Assembly (NCBI GenBank): GCA_027922465.2
Contig: BQMF02000165.1
Coordinates: forward strand, 434,001 to 498,000
Direction: 5' to 3'
Source: Turritopsis dohrnii
Taxonomy: Eukaryota; Cnidaria; Hydrozoa; Anthoathecata; Oceaniidae
DNA: 64,000 nt
Below are positions 48,584 through 58,700 of this stretch, one piece after another; the first letter of the stretch is position 1, and each line of letters opens with the position of its first letter. Under the pieces are notes generated by a model. It did not search any database and had not been told where the DNA came from. It saw nothing but the letters and a program-made list of their open reading frames with translations. The position numbers and the translations under genes were made by a program.

Positions 48584-49941
48584 TATAAGTTTACTTTAAC
48601 ATATCTTTAGTTAACAAATATCATACAACTTTGCAATGCTATACCAAAAAAGGTATATGATCTTGGCTTTGTTGGTAATGATATCCACAAAGAAGCAATT
48701 GTTATATCTCAACAATTTAAAATGCTTTTTCACAAGGATTCTACATGTCACACATTGATGAATTCATGTGATGCCTTCTGTGATGAGAAAATTTGTGAAT
48801 TAGGTATGGATCTATTATAGCTTATTCATTGTTGTGGTAACCTTTGTTTACACAAATTCATTAGAATGCAATTGGCATTTATTTATACACTATTTAAAAT
48901 TACTATTTTCTTCTTTTTACAGAAAAAGCAATAACAGATTTGATGGCGTACTTTCGTGAAACATTTTCTGACGAATCTGTAACACCAAAGTTACATATGC
49001 TTGAAGATCATGTTCTCCAATTTGTGAAAAGGTGGAAGTATGGGCTTGGGTTGTATGGAGAGCAAGGTGGTGAAAGCATACATCCAGAATTTAACAGATT
49101 AAAGAGTACATATGCTTCTGTTAGGCCACATTCAGCAAGGCTTAAAGTTATGCTTGAGCAACACCATCTAAAAGTGAAGCCTATTACCAAAACTTTCACT
49201 CCTGTAGTGAAGGAAAGGAAACTCATCAAAGACATGTAAAATGCACTTCACTAAGATTCGATTAATTATTCTTTAACACATTTCTACATATTCTATGACC
49301 TTTTTCTGTCAACATCCTTAACAGATACAAATTCAACACCTACCTTCAGTTGTAAACTTTGATTTTCTCAGCATCACTTTTCAGGATAAAAAAACTTCTC
49401 AGAAAAAAAGTACAGGACATTGTAAACTATTTTCCGAGATTCAAAAATCATTTCTTCAGTCAGTGATAAGTCTTGTATAGATGTAAAAACTCTGTAATGG
49501 TCAAAAAAGAAAAAAATTTAACACGTAGTATTGATTTTCTTTCAAACACACTGTGAAACTCGAGCCAGAATATTGACACAATTACGTAAAAACTTGAAAT
49601 TTTATTTATTCTAGCTAGTGTGCCCATGCATTTGCTAGATCCTAACCGCCTTAGTGATGTGATTTCTAAATGAACTACTCAACCATGAAAAATTAAACTG
49701 CCAAATGCGATCTTCCGCTATATTGGATTTCCGTTATTTTGACACACTTCAGTTTGCGATTGCGCAGACTGAATTTCCATACTTGAATGGCCGTGACTAA
49801 TGAAATAAAAAAAAAAAACTTCACTCGCGGACTGCGAACTTCTACGTATTTCTATGGTGATAGCTATCGACCGAAAGTAAAATCTATGTCACGTGTGAAC
49901 AAATACCTTTCTCGCTGATATTCAAGAATATCGTTTCAATA

Positions 49942-50121
49942 ATGGACGAAAGCCATTCAATTTCAAAATTTAAGAAGACAGGCGACAACCAACAACTGAG
50001 CGGAATACTGATATGTGTTTTGTGTTATCTCGGGTTACTGGTCATGGCACGCCCTGTTATTTTTTACGCTGCTGGTTCAATTTGCATATTTGTGATTACC
50101 AAGATCACAGTTAATCCCTAA
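49942..50121 (+). CDS. Small two-membrane-segment protein, unrecognised
   Basis: ATG at 49942 (context AATAATGG) opens 59 codons to TAA. A polar start (MDESHSISKFKKTGDNQQ) is followed by two hydrophobic segments, about residues 20-36 (GILICVLCYLGLLVMA) and 39-54 (IFYAAGSICIFVITKI), ending TVNP. The layout fits a tail-anchored or hairpin small membrane protein. It lies 146 bases beyond the end of the RAG1-N-like transposon, and a CACGTG motif at about 49891 could be promoter. I do not recognise the family, and an isolated ORF this short can be chance. Conservation would decide. Confidence 0.4.
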   Translation: MDESHSISKFKKTGDNQQLSGILICVLCYLGLLVMARPVIFYAAGSICIFVITKITVNP

Positions 50122-50292
50122 TTCATATAATCTAATCTAATCGAAGTAATAATTCTTCTAATCGAAAAAAGTACTCAATATTTGTTGAAATAGAGCAGAT
50201 TATTGAAGAAAAAACTACAGTTTTTCAGTACTCAGAGTTTCATGCCGTACGTGTTGTACGATAATCTTTAGCTAAATAATCGTTTTACATAT

Positions 50293-50400
50293 ACCGTAAT
50301 CGTTCGAATAAGCGCCCGGGCGCTTATTTAATTTTTCTGCTTTTAAGGGGGGCGCTTATTCGAGATGGGCGCTTATTCGAAAGGGGTCGCTTATAAATAT
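50293..50400. repeat. Solo end of a pogo-type element
   Basis: CCGTAATCGTTCGAATAAGC followed by GCCCGGGCGC and three CTTATTCGA blocks resembles the terminal repeats of pogo-derived elements (compare AATAAACGCCCC at 42818 and GTTCGAGTTATC at 26274). No matching second end is visible before the next repeat. Confidence 0.5.
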
Positions 50401-51140
50401 TTTTCGAAAAATAAGGATTAAAAATTCAAAGATCAACGTTCTTTTTCACATGTTTTACATCTGTCAGGAGAACAAAAGTCAAATACGTACATACACGTTG
50501 TCGTTTTTTACGGTAGCAGCGAAAGCGAATACCGTATTAAAACACCCTTGGACTACTACTACGCCTCCTCCGGCCGAAATGGCAATTAGTCTACGATTTA
50601 GAGTCTGCGAGACCTTACTAATAACGCCATGTAAATTCTAGCGAAGGAACGCAGTCTGCGAATTTTTTTAATGTTTTACATATCAAACATTTAAAAATAC
50701 GTTTTCTTTGATATTTTCTAACTCAACTCATGGAGGGATGAATATTAATCAAATAGGTCTACATAAAAATGGGACTTATAGTTACTTATGCTAACTGAAA
50801 ATACTTTGATACTTGAAATTTGATATATGTTGTTTTTCTTGTAGTAAAGCCTTCAAACCTTCCTGTTACGTTTGTTAGCTACACTGTCTTTGTGCATTAA
50901 GGCTTTCAAAGATCTAGTTCAAGAAGGCAGTTATTTGTTGGAATTCATGTTGGGTTTCGTGAAATTATAGTTAAAATCATATCTTTTTGTCGACGAATCG
51001 CCTGACGTGTTGTTTTTTTTTCTACATAACTTCTTGTAAAAAAAATTCTTATAAAAACATACATCGTATGGTTCACGCATGTATAATTCTTTTGTCTTTA
51101 ATAAATTAATTTCTGGTGGTTTATGACTGGACCCTACTTA

Positions 51141-52002
51141 TGCCTGGTTCACATCTGCGACGCAAACGCAAACGCAAGCGACGCACGCTTGCGCACTAGT
51201 CAAAAATATGACATCGACGCAAGCACAAACGCAAGCTGTTCACATATAATAGTGCGACGCAAGACTTTTCTCTCTTTTTGCTGTTGTGTGTGATGGATGA
51301 GACCTGAACTTTTAGATCTTTTAGACCTGAACCACTTCTTTTCAGAGAAGCAAGCCTTTGCTTTTCCCTTCCATACTTATTTCTCAGGTTTCGGAACAGG
51401 GATTCCACCTTATCACCTAAAAATAAAAAATAAAAATGGTTTAATGTCAGAGCAATATATACATTGCATATAAACATAAAACCATTCCACCTATTCCAAC
51501 CACGAAAGCCGTCATCAGATGAATAAATTTTATAAAGTCGTTTTGACGCTATAAAATGGAACTTACGTGGCAATCCTGTCTCTCGTGCAACATCATCCCA
51601 TGCAAGCTGCTTTTTTCTTTTATCCTTGAAGTGACTCGATGCTTTATCATAAAGTACTGGATACTTTCTTACAGCTTCACTTAATTTTTCTTCCATTTTT
51701 CTGTTATTATTTTTTCTACAGTAGTCTATTTTCTCACACCATTCAACTCTCACAAACTGACAAAAAAAATTTAAAAAATCGTTTTCAAATAGAAAATATC
51801 GCATTTTGAGCATGTTTTCATTGTTGTCAAAAGTTTTAACAAAAGAAATCAACGCAAACGCAAACGCAAGGATCAAAATTTTTTGATCCTTGCGTCTGCG
51901 TCTGCGTCTGCGTCGCTGCGTCGACCTAGTGCACACTACTCTTGCGTCTGCGCATGTGCTTGCGTCTATGCTTGCGTCTGCGTCGTAGATGTGAACCAGG
52001 CA
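51141..52002 (-). mobile_element. 862-bp PIF/Harbinger-type element with TTA target duplication
   Basis: The termini TGCCTGGTTCACATCT and AGATGTGAACCAGGCA are perfect inverted repeats. The trinucleotide TTA immediately outside both ends (51138-51140, 52003-52005) is the 3-bp duplication typical of PIF/Harbinger. The subterminal regions contain many ACGCAAACGCAAGCG / GCGTCTGCGTC units in inverted orientation. It carries a MADF gene but no DDE nuclease, so it depends on a partner. Confidence 0.9.
51298..51696 (-). CDS. MADF-domain protein of the Harbinger-type element
   Basis: The minus-strand start MEEKLSEAVRKYPVLYD at 51696 begins a MADF (Myb/SANT-like) DNA-binding domain. Exon 1 runs to 51567, at a CCAC/GTAAGT donor. 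The intron 51566-51417 ends in a TTTTTATTTTTAG acceptor. Exon 2 (from 51416) continues KVESLFRNLRNKYGREKQRL, completing the domain's third helix (W/F-x-x-L-R-x-x-Y/F). PIF/Harbinger elements typically encode a MADF or Myb-like second protein that helps the transposase bind its ends. The exact stop depends on splicing; the frame stays open to 51196. Confidence 0.75.
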
Positions 52003-52163
52003 TTACACTAACTAATCATTTTAATATATCATTATTAACAAATTGATCATTTATGTCTGTTTTCCACCAGTGAAATATCTAAAAAAAACAAGCTATAAAG
52101 AACTTTTTAGTAATTTTTTAGAAGAAAATTTGCTGCTACCGTTTTGCGCCATCTGGCTCTTGT

Positions 52164-52687
52164 ATAATTTAAGAATGAATTTAAGAAGCTTCCTGATAAA
52201 AAAAACAAAAAAGAATAAAAATTGTCAAAGAAAAAGTGTTTTCTTTTCCAAGGTGTTCTCTTCCCTCCCTTCAAGATATTGAATTTTTTAATCGATTTTC
52301 TCCGTAAAGTTCGCAGCTGATGTTTGGTTTACTCTTATTGTCGTACAATACGTACTGCATGAAACTCTGCAAAGTTTCTGAGTACTGAAAAACTGTAGTT
52401 TTTTCTTCTATAATCTAATCTATAATTAACATCAACCGTGGTAATTCGTGCCTTCTATTATTGCCTTTAGTTTATAATAGGCTCTGGATACGAAGTAGGT
52501 ATATGTTTTTATCTAAATTAGAAATGATTGAAATAAACATTCACCCGTGTGGCAATCTGTGCTTAATGAAGTTTTCATTGAATTCGTATCTATTGTTCAA
52601 ACAATTGGCATTTAATTAGTATATTCACAACAAAACTTTTCATAAAAACAAATTTTATAGAGAGCTACAGTGTGTATCAAAATGTCG
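52164..52687. other. Nothing recognised
   Basis: AT-rich, with no motif. Sequence near 52335-52410 (ACTGCATGAAACTCTG and AAAACTGTAGTTTTTTCTTC) is the inverse of 50209-50260, a short inverted repeat enclosing the nested element pair. Confidence 0.45.
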
Positions 52688-53375
52688 GCCGAGGCAAACC
52701 GGTGGACGAATGTTTGATGAATGTTGGATGTAAAAAAAAACCGTTTAGCCATTGCCATCCAACATTATTTCTTTCATTCATTCTCATATTTCTTTCACAT
52801 TCTATTGGAAACAAGGTGGCGGATAACATGCTTTTGCCAGTTGTTTTATCTGAGTTAATCGACTCTGATGATGAAAAGCCACATAGAGGAGAAACCCGAG
52901 ATTGGCTCAAACGTAAAGAAGAATTTGGTATTTATCATACCTTGATTTTGGAGTTGATGGTGGAAATGCCATACCCTTAAGGGGTGCAAGATTTGTGTAG
53001 TTACTTTCTTCGTCACTGCTGAGCATTTTTCTGAACTTATATAATGAAAGTGATTTTAAAAACAATTCTATTTTTTTTTATTCAAAGTCGAACTCATCAC
53101 AGTCAAATAATTTTATTCAAAAATGCATTCGAACGTTCGATTGTAACGAAATGTTGGATAAATCTTGGACGAAAAAGGTGGCAAACATATCCAACATCAA
53201 AAATGTACTCAAAAGAAGATGGCGATCAAAATTTCATCCAACATAATTTTCACTCATCCAACACGATTTTTTCTTCTTTTTCAAATTTTGCGATCGGCTA
53301 AACTGATCCAACATTTCATCCAACATGGAAATTGTTTGATGTTGGATGAAATGTTGGACCGGTTTGCCTCGGCCT
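52688..53375 (+). mobile_element. 688-bp PIF/Harbinger derivative
   Basis: GGCCGAGGCAAACCGGT at 52688 is repeated inverted at 53359-53375. Subterminal ATCCAACAT / ATGTTGGAT words recur in both orientations. Inside, a frame at about 52810-52965 reads SDDEKPHRGETRDWLKRK then EFGIYHTLILEL, which matches the N-terminal R-G-[KE]-T-R-[ED]-W-[LIM]-[KR]-R pattern of Harbinger transposases. The nuclease domain is absent. No target duplication is evident. Confidence 0.75.
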
Positions 53376-53744
53376 TTATCAACCAACTTTCAAGGCGTAT
53401 ATTTCATTACATGTCTGATAAAATATTGCGAATTTTATATCACAAGAAAAAGCTTTTCATGCTCTATCCATTAATATAAAATGTTTGCCAAAATATGTGT
53501 TCTTCGAAAAGATATTGAAGAAAAACTCAACGATTTGGTTCATTAAATTCTTAAAAGTCAATTAACTCATTTTACAATGAAGGCCATTTGTAAATACAAT
53601 AAAAAAAATTAAAAATCATCAGACATTTTGATGCACACTGTAGATAGCGATCATTAAAATTTGAACATCACCGAAGCATTCAGCCGTGTTTGTACACGAA
53701 TGTAGTGAACAAACTTTGCTAAGAGTTTGTTCTTGTTATCGACT
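53376..53744. other. Upstream region of the methyltransferase ORF
   Basis: No gene is recognised. If the methyltransferase is transcribed from here, its promoter must lie within these 370 bases or inside the Harbinger derivative; no clear TATA or initiator stands out. Confidence 0.3.
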
Positions 53745-54497
53745 ATGGAGGAGCATTCGGCAGTAAAAGCATATTTCAATTCAAACAAACGAACACAAAA
53801 GACATATTTCAATGACTTCTTGACTCGTATTACCATCAAGCCCGGCTACAGATGTTTAGATATCGGCTGTGGTACAGGAAACGCTGCTGCCCATCTCGCA
53901 TCAATAGTTGAAGAAACTGGACAAGTCATTGGAGTTGATCCTGATGAATGCAGGCTAAAACAGGCACTCGAAATGTATCATGAACACAAAAACTTGACCT
54001 TTTTTCGCGAGAATAGCACAACATTCCCTATTATTGATGGTGGTTATGATGTTGTTTTGAGTAATGCTGTCATCCATTGGATTCCAACAGAAGAGAAGAT
54101 TTTGACCTTTCAAAGAGTTCACGAATCTTTGAAGGAGGGTAGAATATTTGCCGCAGCAATTTGCCGATCATGGCCGGAAAATTCCGCCAAACTCTTAAAG
54201 TACTGCCCAGATGAAACTCAGAAGGAGTGCTATTCTACTTTCTATCCAGAGACATCAGATTTTTATGAAGAAAATTTAAGAGCAGTGGGCTTCACCGTCC
54301 AAGAAATGAAGCATGTCGAATATGACATTGCTTACGATGACGAGATGAAATACGCAGAATTTTTAGACGCTTCCCTTTTTAATGGTAAAATGAAGTTGAT
54401 AGAGAATTACCGGAAACACAAAATTACTTTCGAGAAATTTCCCGATGGTCGGATAAAGCATCAGACAAAGTATATTCAGATTATTGTAAGGAAATAA
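53745..54497 (+). CDS. Class I SAM-dependent methyltransferase, intronless
   Basis: The ORF of 250 codons from ATG 53745 (MEEHSAVKAYFNSNKRTQ) ends at TAA 54497; the same frame is open a little upstream (TTG 53727) but the ATG is the natural start. The Rossmann fold shows motif I, CLDIGCGTGNAAAHLA, at residues 37-52 (SAM binding). An acidic loop follows in QVIGVDPDECRL (about 62-73), then YDVVLSNAVIHWI (about 102-114) as motif IV and RVHESLKEGRIFAA (about 125-138) as motif V. The overall pattern resembles juvenile-hormone-acid / trans-aconitate-type small-molecule methyltransferases; the substrate cannot be told. All motifs are intact with no frameshift, in contrast to the surrounding decayed elements, so it is probably under selection. 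Absence of introns suggests a retrocopy or an ancestrally single-exon gene. An AATAAA overlaps the stop region at 54492. Confidence 0.85.
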   Translation: MEEHSAVKAYFNSNKRTQKTYFNDFLTRITIKPGYRCLDIGCGTGNAAAHLASIVEETGQVIGVDPDECRLKQALEMYHEHKNLTFFRENSTTFPIIDGGYDVVLSNAVIHWIPTEEKILTFQRVHESLKEGRIFAAAICRSWPENSAKLLKYCPDETQKECYSTFYPETSDFYEENLRAVGFTVQEMKHVEYDIAYDDEMKYAEFLDASLFNGKMKLIENYRKHKITFEKFPDGRIKHQTKYIQIIVRK

Positions 54498-54778
54498 ATT
54501 GCCCGGAAATAGATTTACATTAACTTTTCTGAATTCTGTTTACCTTCATTTCTGCTTGTCTTCTTGTATACTGATTTGTTCCGCGAAGTTTTCCATTACA
54601 AGTTACAATGTTTCAGCATGTTGTTACATGAAAATGATGTCATGAATAAGATAGTCGTAAGTTCTAACAAGAAGTCCTAACAAGAAGTCCTGACAATGAC
54701 ACACCTATCCAACTTCACATACGGCTAGCTTTTCAGGTGTGACTATCAATGATATATAAACTATCAATGATATATATA
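54498..54778. other. 3' flank of the methyltransferase ORF
   Basis: No gene is recognised. A short tandem AACAAGAAGTCCT(G/A)A unit occurs twice at about 54665-54695, and ACTATCAATGATATATA twice at about 54743-54778. Confidence 0.4.
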
Positions 54779-55065
54779 GTGCAGCGATGGTAGTGGTTAG
54801 TACCTGCGTGAGGCCGCTGCGACCCGTGTTCGAGTCCAGTCATGTCATATCTCAATACACCACTCTGATGCGTTTTAAAAGCAGCGTATCAGCTCATTAT
54901 GAGCCATCGACTGACTGCACACTGGCCTTCGGGCAAGTTAGAGCAATGCTATACGTATCTCTGGCGGTAAGTCAACTGATAGTTGTAAGAATCAACCATT
55001 ACGGATGGAAGCCCAAGGACTAAAAACTCCCGTTAGTTACTTGCTTACTTACTTGCTTACTTTTA
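54779..55065 (+). mobile_element. tRNA-derived SINE
   Basis: The 5' part has an A-box-like TGGTAGTGGTTAGTACC and a B box GTTCGAGTCC spaced as in tRNA genes. A tRNA-unrelated body follows (GGCCTTCGGGCAAG, TACGGATGGAAGCCC), and the tail repeats TTACTTGC / TTAC at 55037-55065. The only ORF is a chance reading of this. SINEs of this plan are made by Pol III and moved by a LINE. Confidence 0.75.
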
Positions 55066-55232
55066 TGGGCATATTGACCATTTGTGCAGAAAGTGAGTGT
55101 TCTACTTAGAATACCGTCAATGTTATTCAAAAAACGTCCATTATTTCTAATGCCTTAAATGCCTCTCGTTTACTAGTTCACTCTGTTCGCGTTTAGCTAC
55201 GCTTTTCTGAGGGTAAAGCGAAGCGTAAAGCT
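55066..55232. other. Nothing recognised
   Basis: A short spacer between the SINE and the next element; no motif. Confidence 0.3.
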
Positions 55233-55715
55233 TAGGTCAAACGTGTCCAACATTTCATCCAACACTTTCACCATCGTGTTGGACGTTTGTTGGATGGAAG
55301 TTGGATGAAAATCTCGTGACGGTCAAACGGTCATGCAACATTTCAACGAACATCTATGTTCATTCATTCTCTCCTTCTATAAAAAACAAAACATGTCCAT
55401 TCATTCTCTCAAACTCAAGATGGGTGTTATTTTATCGGAACGTTTGGATTCTCTGACGACGAAGGGCCATGCCGGGGAAAAACCAGAGAATGGATGAAAA
55501 GAAGGAGCGAGTTGGGAGCAACGTTTTCCCTTTCGTGTTTTGGTATTTTTTGAAGGCTTTCCCTTTAACAGAATTGAATTCTTTGTTGCTCATCTTTGCA
55601 CTGAAACTCGTGATGTGATTTGACATACAAAATGCGGTCTCGTTTATTAAAATTTCGAACGTTTTAACATTCGAAATGACATTCATTTGCTATAGAATGA
55701 CTTCATTTTCACATA

Positions 55716-58700
55716 CAGTGGAACCTCCAATTAGCAGACACCATCGGGGAAAGGGGTAAGTGTCCGCTAATTAGAAGTATCCGCCTTTTAGAAACTTTTG
55801 ATCTAGAAGCCCCAATTTTGATATTAGGCCATGCCAGGGTGTCGAAAATATGAAATATCTGTCTAAGGTACTTATTTAAAGACACTAGGACATAGAAGAA
55901 CAAGAGAAAGGTCATTGAAATACAACAATTTAGTTTTCACGAAATAAGAGAAAGTCTAGAAATATAAACATAAAATGAACAAATCAACTTGGAATCATAT
56001 TGCTTAGTGATAAAATTGCTTTATAGTTTTTTGTTTTTTATTGTTTATTCTAACAGTCTCGAGTTTGTCTTTAATAGAAGAAAGGGAAGATCTTTCATTA
56101 CTGTTGAGTTATTGGTCAGCGCGGAAAGCAGCTGATCTTTCATTAGCGTGTGTACTTCCGTCCCAGAGTTTTGTCCACAGTTCTAGCCTGGATTCCTCAT
56201 AGAAAGTTGATACCGCTTAAAAATAAGGGTGGAATAGAGGCTATTTGCTAATCGTGGCTTAATTCAGATTTTTCAGATAATTTATAATTACAGTTATTTT
56301 ATCAGGGTGAGTGCGGCCTCAAATTAAAACACGAGTCTTACAGTTTGCCCATCACACAGGTATCGTTTTTTGGAGATGGAAGCTGAAGGGAAGGGTTATT
56401 TTTCACCAGAGAAGTAAAGGAATTCGTAATATCATCGTATATCATCATTGAATCTGTTATTATAATACTGTTGAGTTAGCGAGCGCTGATTTTGTGTTTT
56501 GTGCCACATTAGTCAGACCTGGAGATAGAGAGCTCTGCTGCTGCCTCTCCAACAAAGGACCTGTGTATTATCAGATATGTATATGTTATTTTTTAAGTAT
56601 TCATACAAATGTGTCCGTCAATATAGGCAAGTTTTAAATGTCACTATAAATAAAAATTAAATAATTATTATGCACACAAAAATAAAATGTGTAGTTGTGG
56701 AAATCTATCTATAGTATTATAGTCATCAAAAATAATCAGACAACATCTTAAAGTTTATAAAACGTAGGTAAACATTTATCGCGTAACATACTACTTATTG
56801 ATTTAATTAGAATTTGAACTTATTATTGTTACATCACTTCTCTAACTGTTTTGAACTTGATTGAATTACTTTTGTCAAACACAGCAGCTTAAATCGTTGG
56901 TTTTCTTAAGTACGGCTAAGGTACGGCTTAGGTACGGCTAGCTTTCGGTAAGCAGTGTGTGGTACACATAATCTAAAATGACTCTAACAATGATATTCTG
57001 TGTTGTTTGTAATGTAATGTTGTAATTAAAGCAAAAGAGCGAAATAAACATGTTCGTAAACTCTACATACATCACTTTATAGAATGAATATTGTCTATTA
57101 AATAAATTACCTATGTGGAGTCATTGTATGTCTCTTCACTTACTTATAGTCTTGTCGTTTTGTTTTTCTTTAATTTTGTCACATATATATATTTTTTGTT
57201 TGAGGCTGACAATTTTGGTACATCGTTTTGTCATATATTCTTGTTCCCCATTTGATTTTGAAGTAATATTCATTGCAAAAATTTTGTACTTGTACATACG
57301 TTTTAAAAATAATGACCTTCGAAAACTGCCCAAATTTGGTTTTCATGATTTACTGGTCCTGTTGCTCCCATTTCATGAAGCCGTAACTCAGAGCCAAGAC
57401 GAGTTTAGAGCAAAATATTTGGCACAGTTATCATTCACAACATAGACAAGAAAATATCTCGAAATAAGATAATTTTGAGGTGGTCACTATCACTGGTGTC
57501 AGCCTCTTACAAAAAGTGGCTCTTAATTAATCGGCAGTTGTTTTGCATGCTTTTTTTTATTTTCAGTGACAAATATGGTGCATTACCACTCATACAAGCA
57601 CATGGTATTTTTTAAATATCATCAGTTATTTTTAGTCATTCCTTTGCAAAATTCATCTTTGTAATGTATGTGAGAAGTTTGCTTTTTAACTCTTTGTAAT
57701 CATTAGAATAAAGATCTGCATGAAGTTTTGTGAAGTATACTCTAAGCTTTTTTAAGGAATTGGTAACTTCTTCTGATTTCAATGCAAACGTGTATTCATT
57801 CACAATCCATTTTATTGAATTCACTTCAAAGACAATCGTATTTGTTTCATTTGTAAAGATGTCCTTAGATAACATAGATAAAACTGTACACAAAGTCAAA
57901 TGAAACATTGATAAGTGTTTGATATGCTTTGTATCTTTAAAGAAAACATTTCAAAAACATATAAACATTAAAACATTTTATTGAATTAATATGGACACAA
58001 TTTTGAGACGAGACCTGTTTGGTTTTAACATTGAATGTCTTATTACTTCACTATTACTTCATTTATCATTCATGAATTCCTATTTTGACCTTCCTGGAAC
58101 AAAAATGTGATTTTTCCATTTTGCTTCACAGTAAAGCATTTTTCAACTTTGGCGAAAGCGCTGACCTTCAGGCCTCCTGGCCTCTTGTTTCAGATTCATC
58201 AACTTATCAATAATAATCAGAGCTCGATGGGAAAGGACAGTGTTGTCGGTCATCTACATGAGAATATTTCTAAGCTTTGTACCATTTTCTTAAAAGTACC
58301 AAACACCGGAATCAGAGCTCGAGTGACTGGAAAGAGATTGAATCGAGGTGGTGGCTATGGACTTGAAGTGCCAGTGGTTTATGATTTCGTTGGTCCAGTC
58401 AAATTCGTCGACTGGGTCAAGGGAAAACTACAAACTTGTAAAAATAATTTAGAAAATAAGACAAATAAGTGCTTGAAATAAGGAATCTCAAAAAATAATT
58501 TGTGTTTCTTAACGTTTCTTAACCAGTTTGATATTCAATGTCTGCTAATTGGAGAGGAAAAATAGGGGTTTTGGCCACTTCGTGCAAAAAAATTTGTCCG
58601 CTAATTGGAGGGTCCGCTAATTGAGTGTCTGCCTTTTGGAAACTTTTTTATGAGGATTTGACTAGCAAACGGCCGGGGAAAATGAAATTGTCCGCTAATC

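Larger units (their letters stand above)
40675..49239 (+). pseudogene. RAG1-N-like RING/zinc-finger plus DDE transposase gene, broken
   Basis: Segments: 40675-41592, 41665-41947, 42499-42718, 43551-43695, 43804-43880, ~44050-44256, 44329-44645, 44741-44899, 48611-48803 and 48923-49239 (stop), most with AG/GT borders. The start MADEHATNLLKLCRTC opens a C-x2-C / C-x2-C zinc module. A RING follows: CPVCMD, NCHHSICFNC and, after a frameshift, CQCPVCKEL. Then comes a finger, ISCLQLEC ... HEKTC, placed as in RAG1. The C-terminal part shows GGKSFKM, VVFSLFEAKD, FIFGDYEFLC, RHCCLFCDI, LPALHISLG, YHGKSFVGNHV, SVTPKLHMLEDHV and GEQGGESIHPEFNR. Likely DDE acids are the Asp in FGDY and the Glu in GEQGGES. 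The first Asp, expected just before GGKSF, is lost at the pogo-derived insertion. At least three frameshifts and several stops make it inactive. If active it would cut and paste its own element. Confidence 0.75.
40216..49795 (+). mobile_element. 9.58 kb RAG1-N-terminus-like DNA transposon, decayed, with nested insertions
   Basis: The ends are inverted repeats: CACGGCCATCCAGT at 40216, with GGAAATTCAGTCTGCGCA further in, and on the right TGCGCAGACTGAATTTCC then ...CTTGAATGGCCGTG ending at 49795. The start CAC and the spaced two-block layout recall Transib/RAG-type signal ends, but the heptamer itself differs. A target duplication is not evident (TAGTA / ACTAA). Between the ends is one multi-exon plus-strand gene (see 40675-49239) with RAG1-like N-terminal zinc domains and a DDE-type C-terminal part. 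The element was later hit by a MITE (42012-42434), a pogo-derived element (42818-43548) and a LINE (about 45025-48583). It resembles in plan the N-RAG-TP element described from the sea slug Aplysia; that relation is inference from family knowledge. Confidence 0.8.
50508..52163 (-). repeat. ACGGTAGCAGC-family repeat, copy C, interrupted by a Harbinger element
   Basis: In reverse complement it matches the full copy at 60514-61346: ACGGTAGCAGCGAAAGCGAA and the shared CTTGGACT[ACC]n block at the left, and CTGCTACCGTTTTGCGCCAT then CTGGCTCTTGT at the right. The sequence is continuous once the insertion 51141-52002 is removed. The central parts (about 50640-51137 and 52006-52150) align with 60560-61240 with moderate divergence. 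Confidence 0.8.

Noticed and set aside
54787..55023. 78-codon ORF at 54787
   Set aside because: It lies wholly in the tRNA-derived SINE and starts within its A box.
57113..57445. 110-codon ORF within the pogo-type element considered as a membrane protein
   Set aside because: Composition is low-complexity hydrophobic AT-rich translation without a conserved motif; the antisense is also open.
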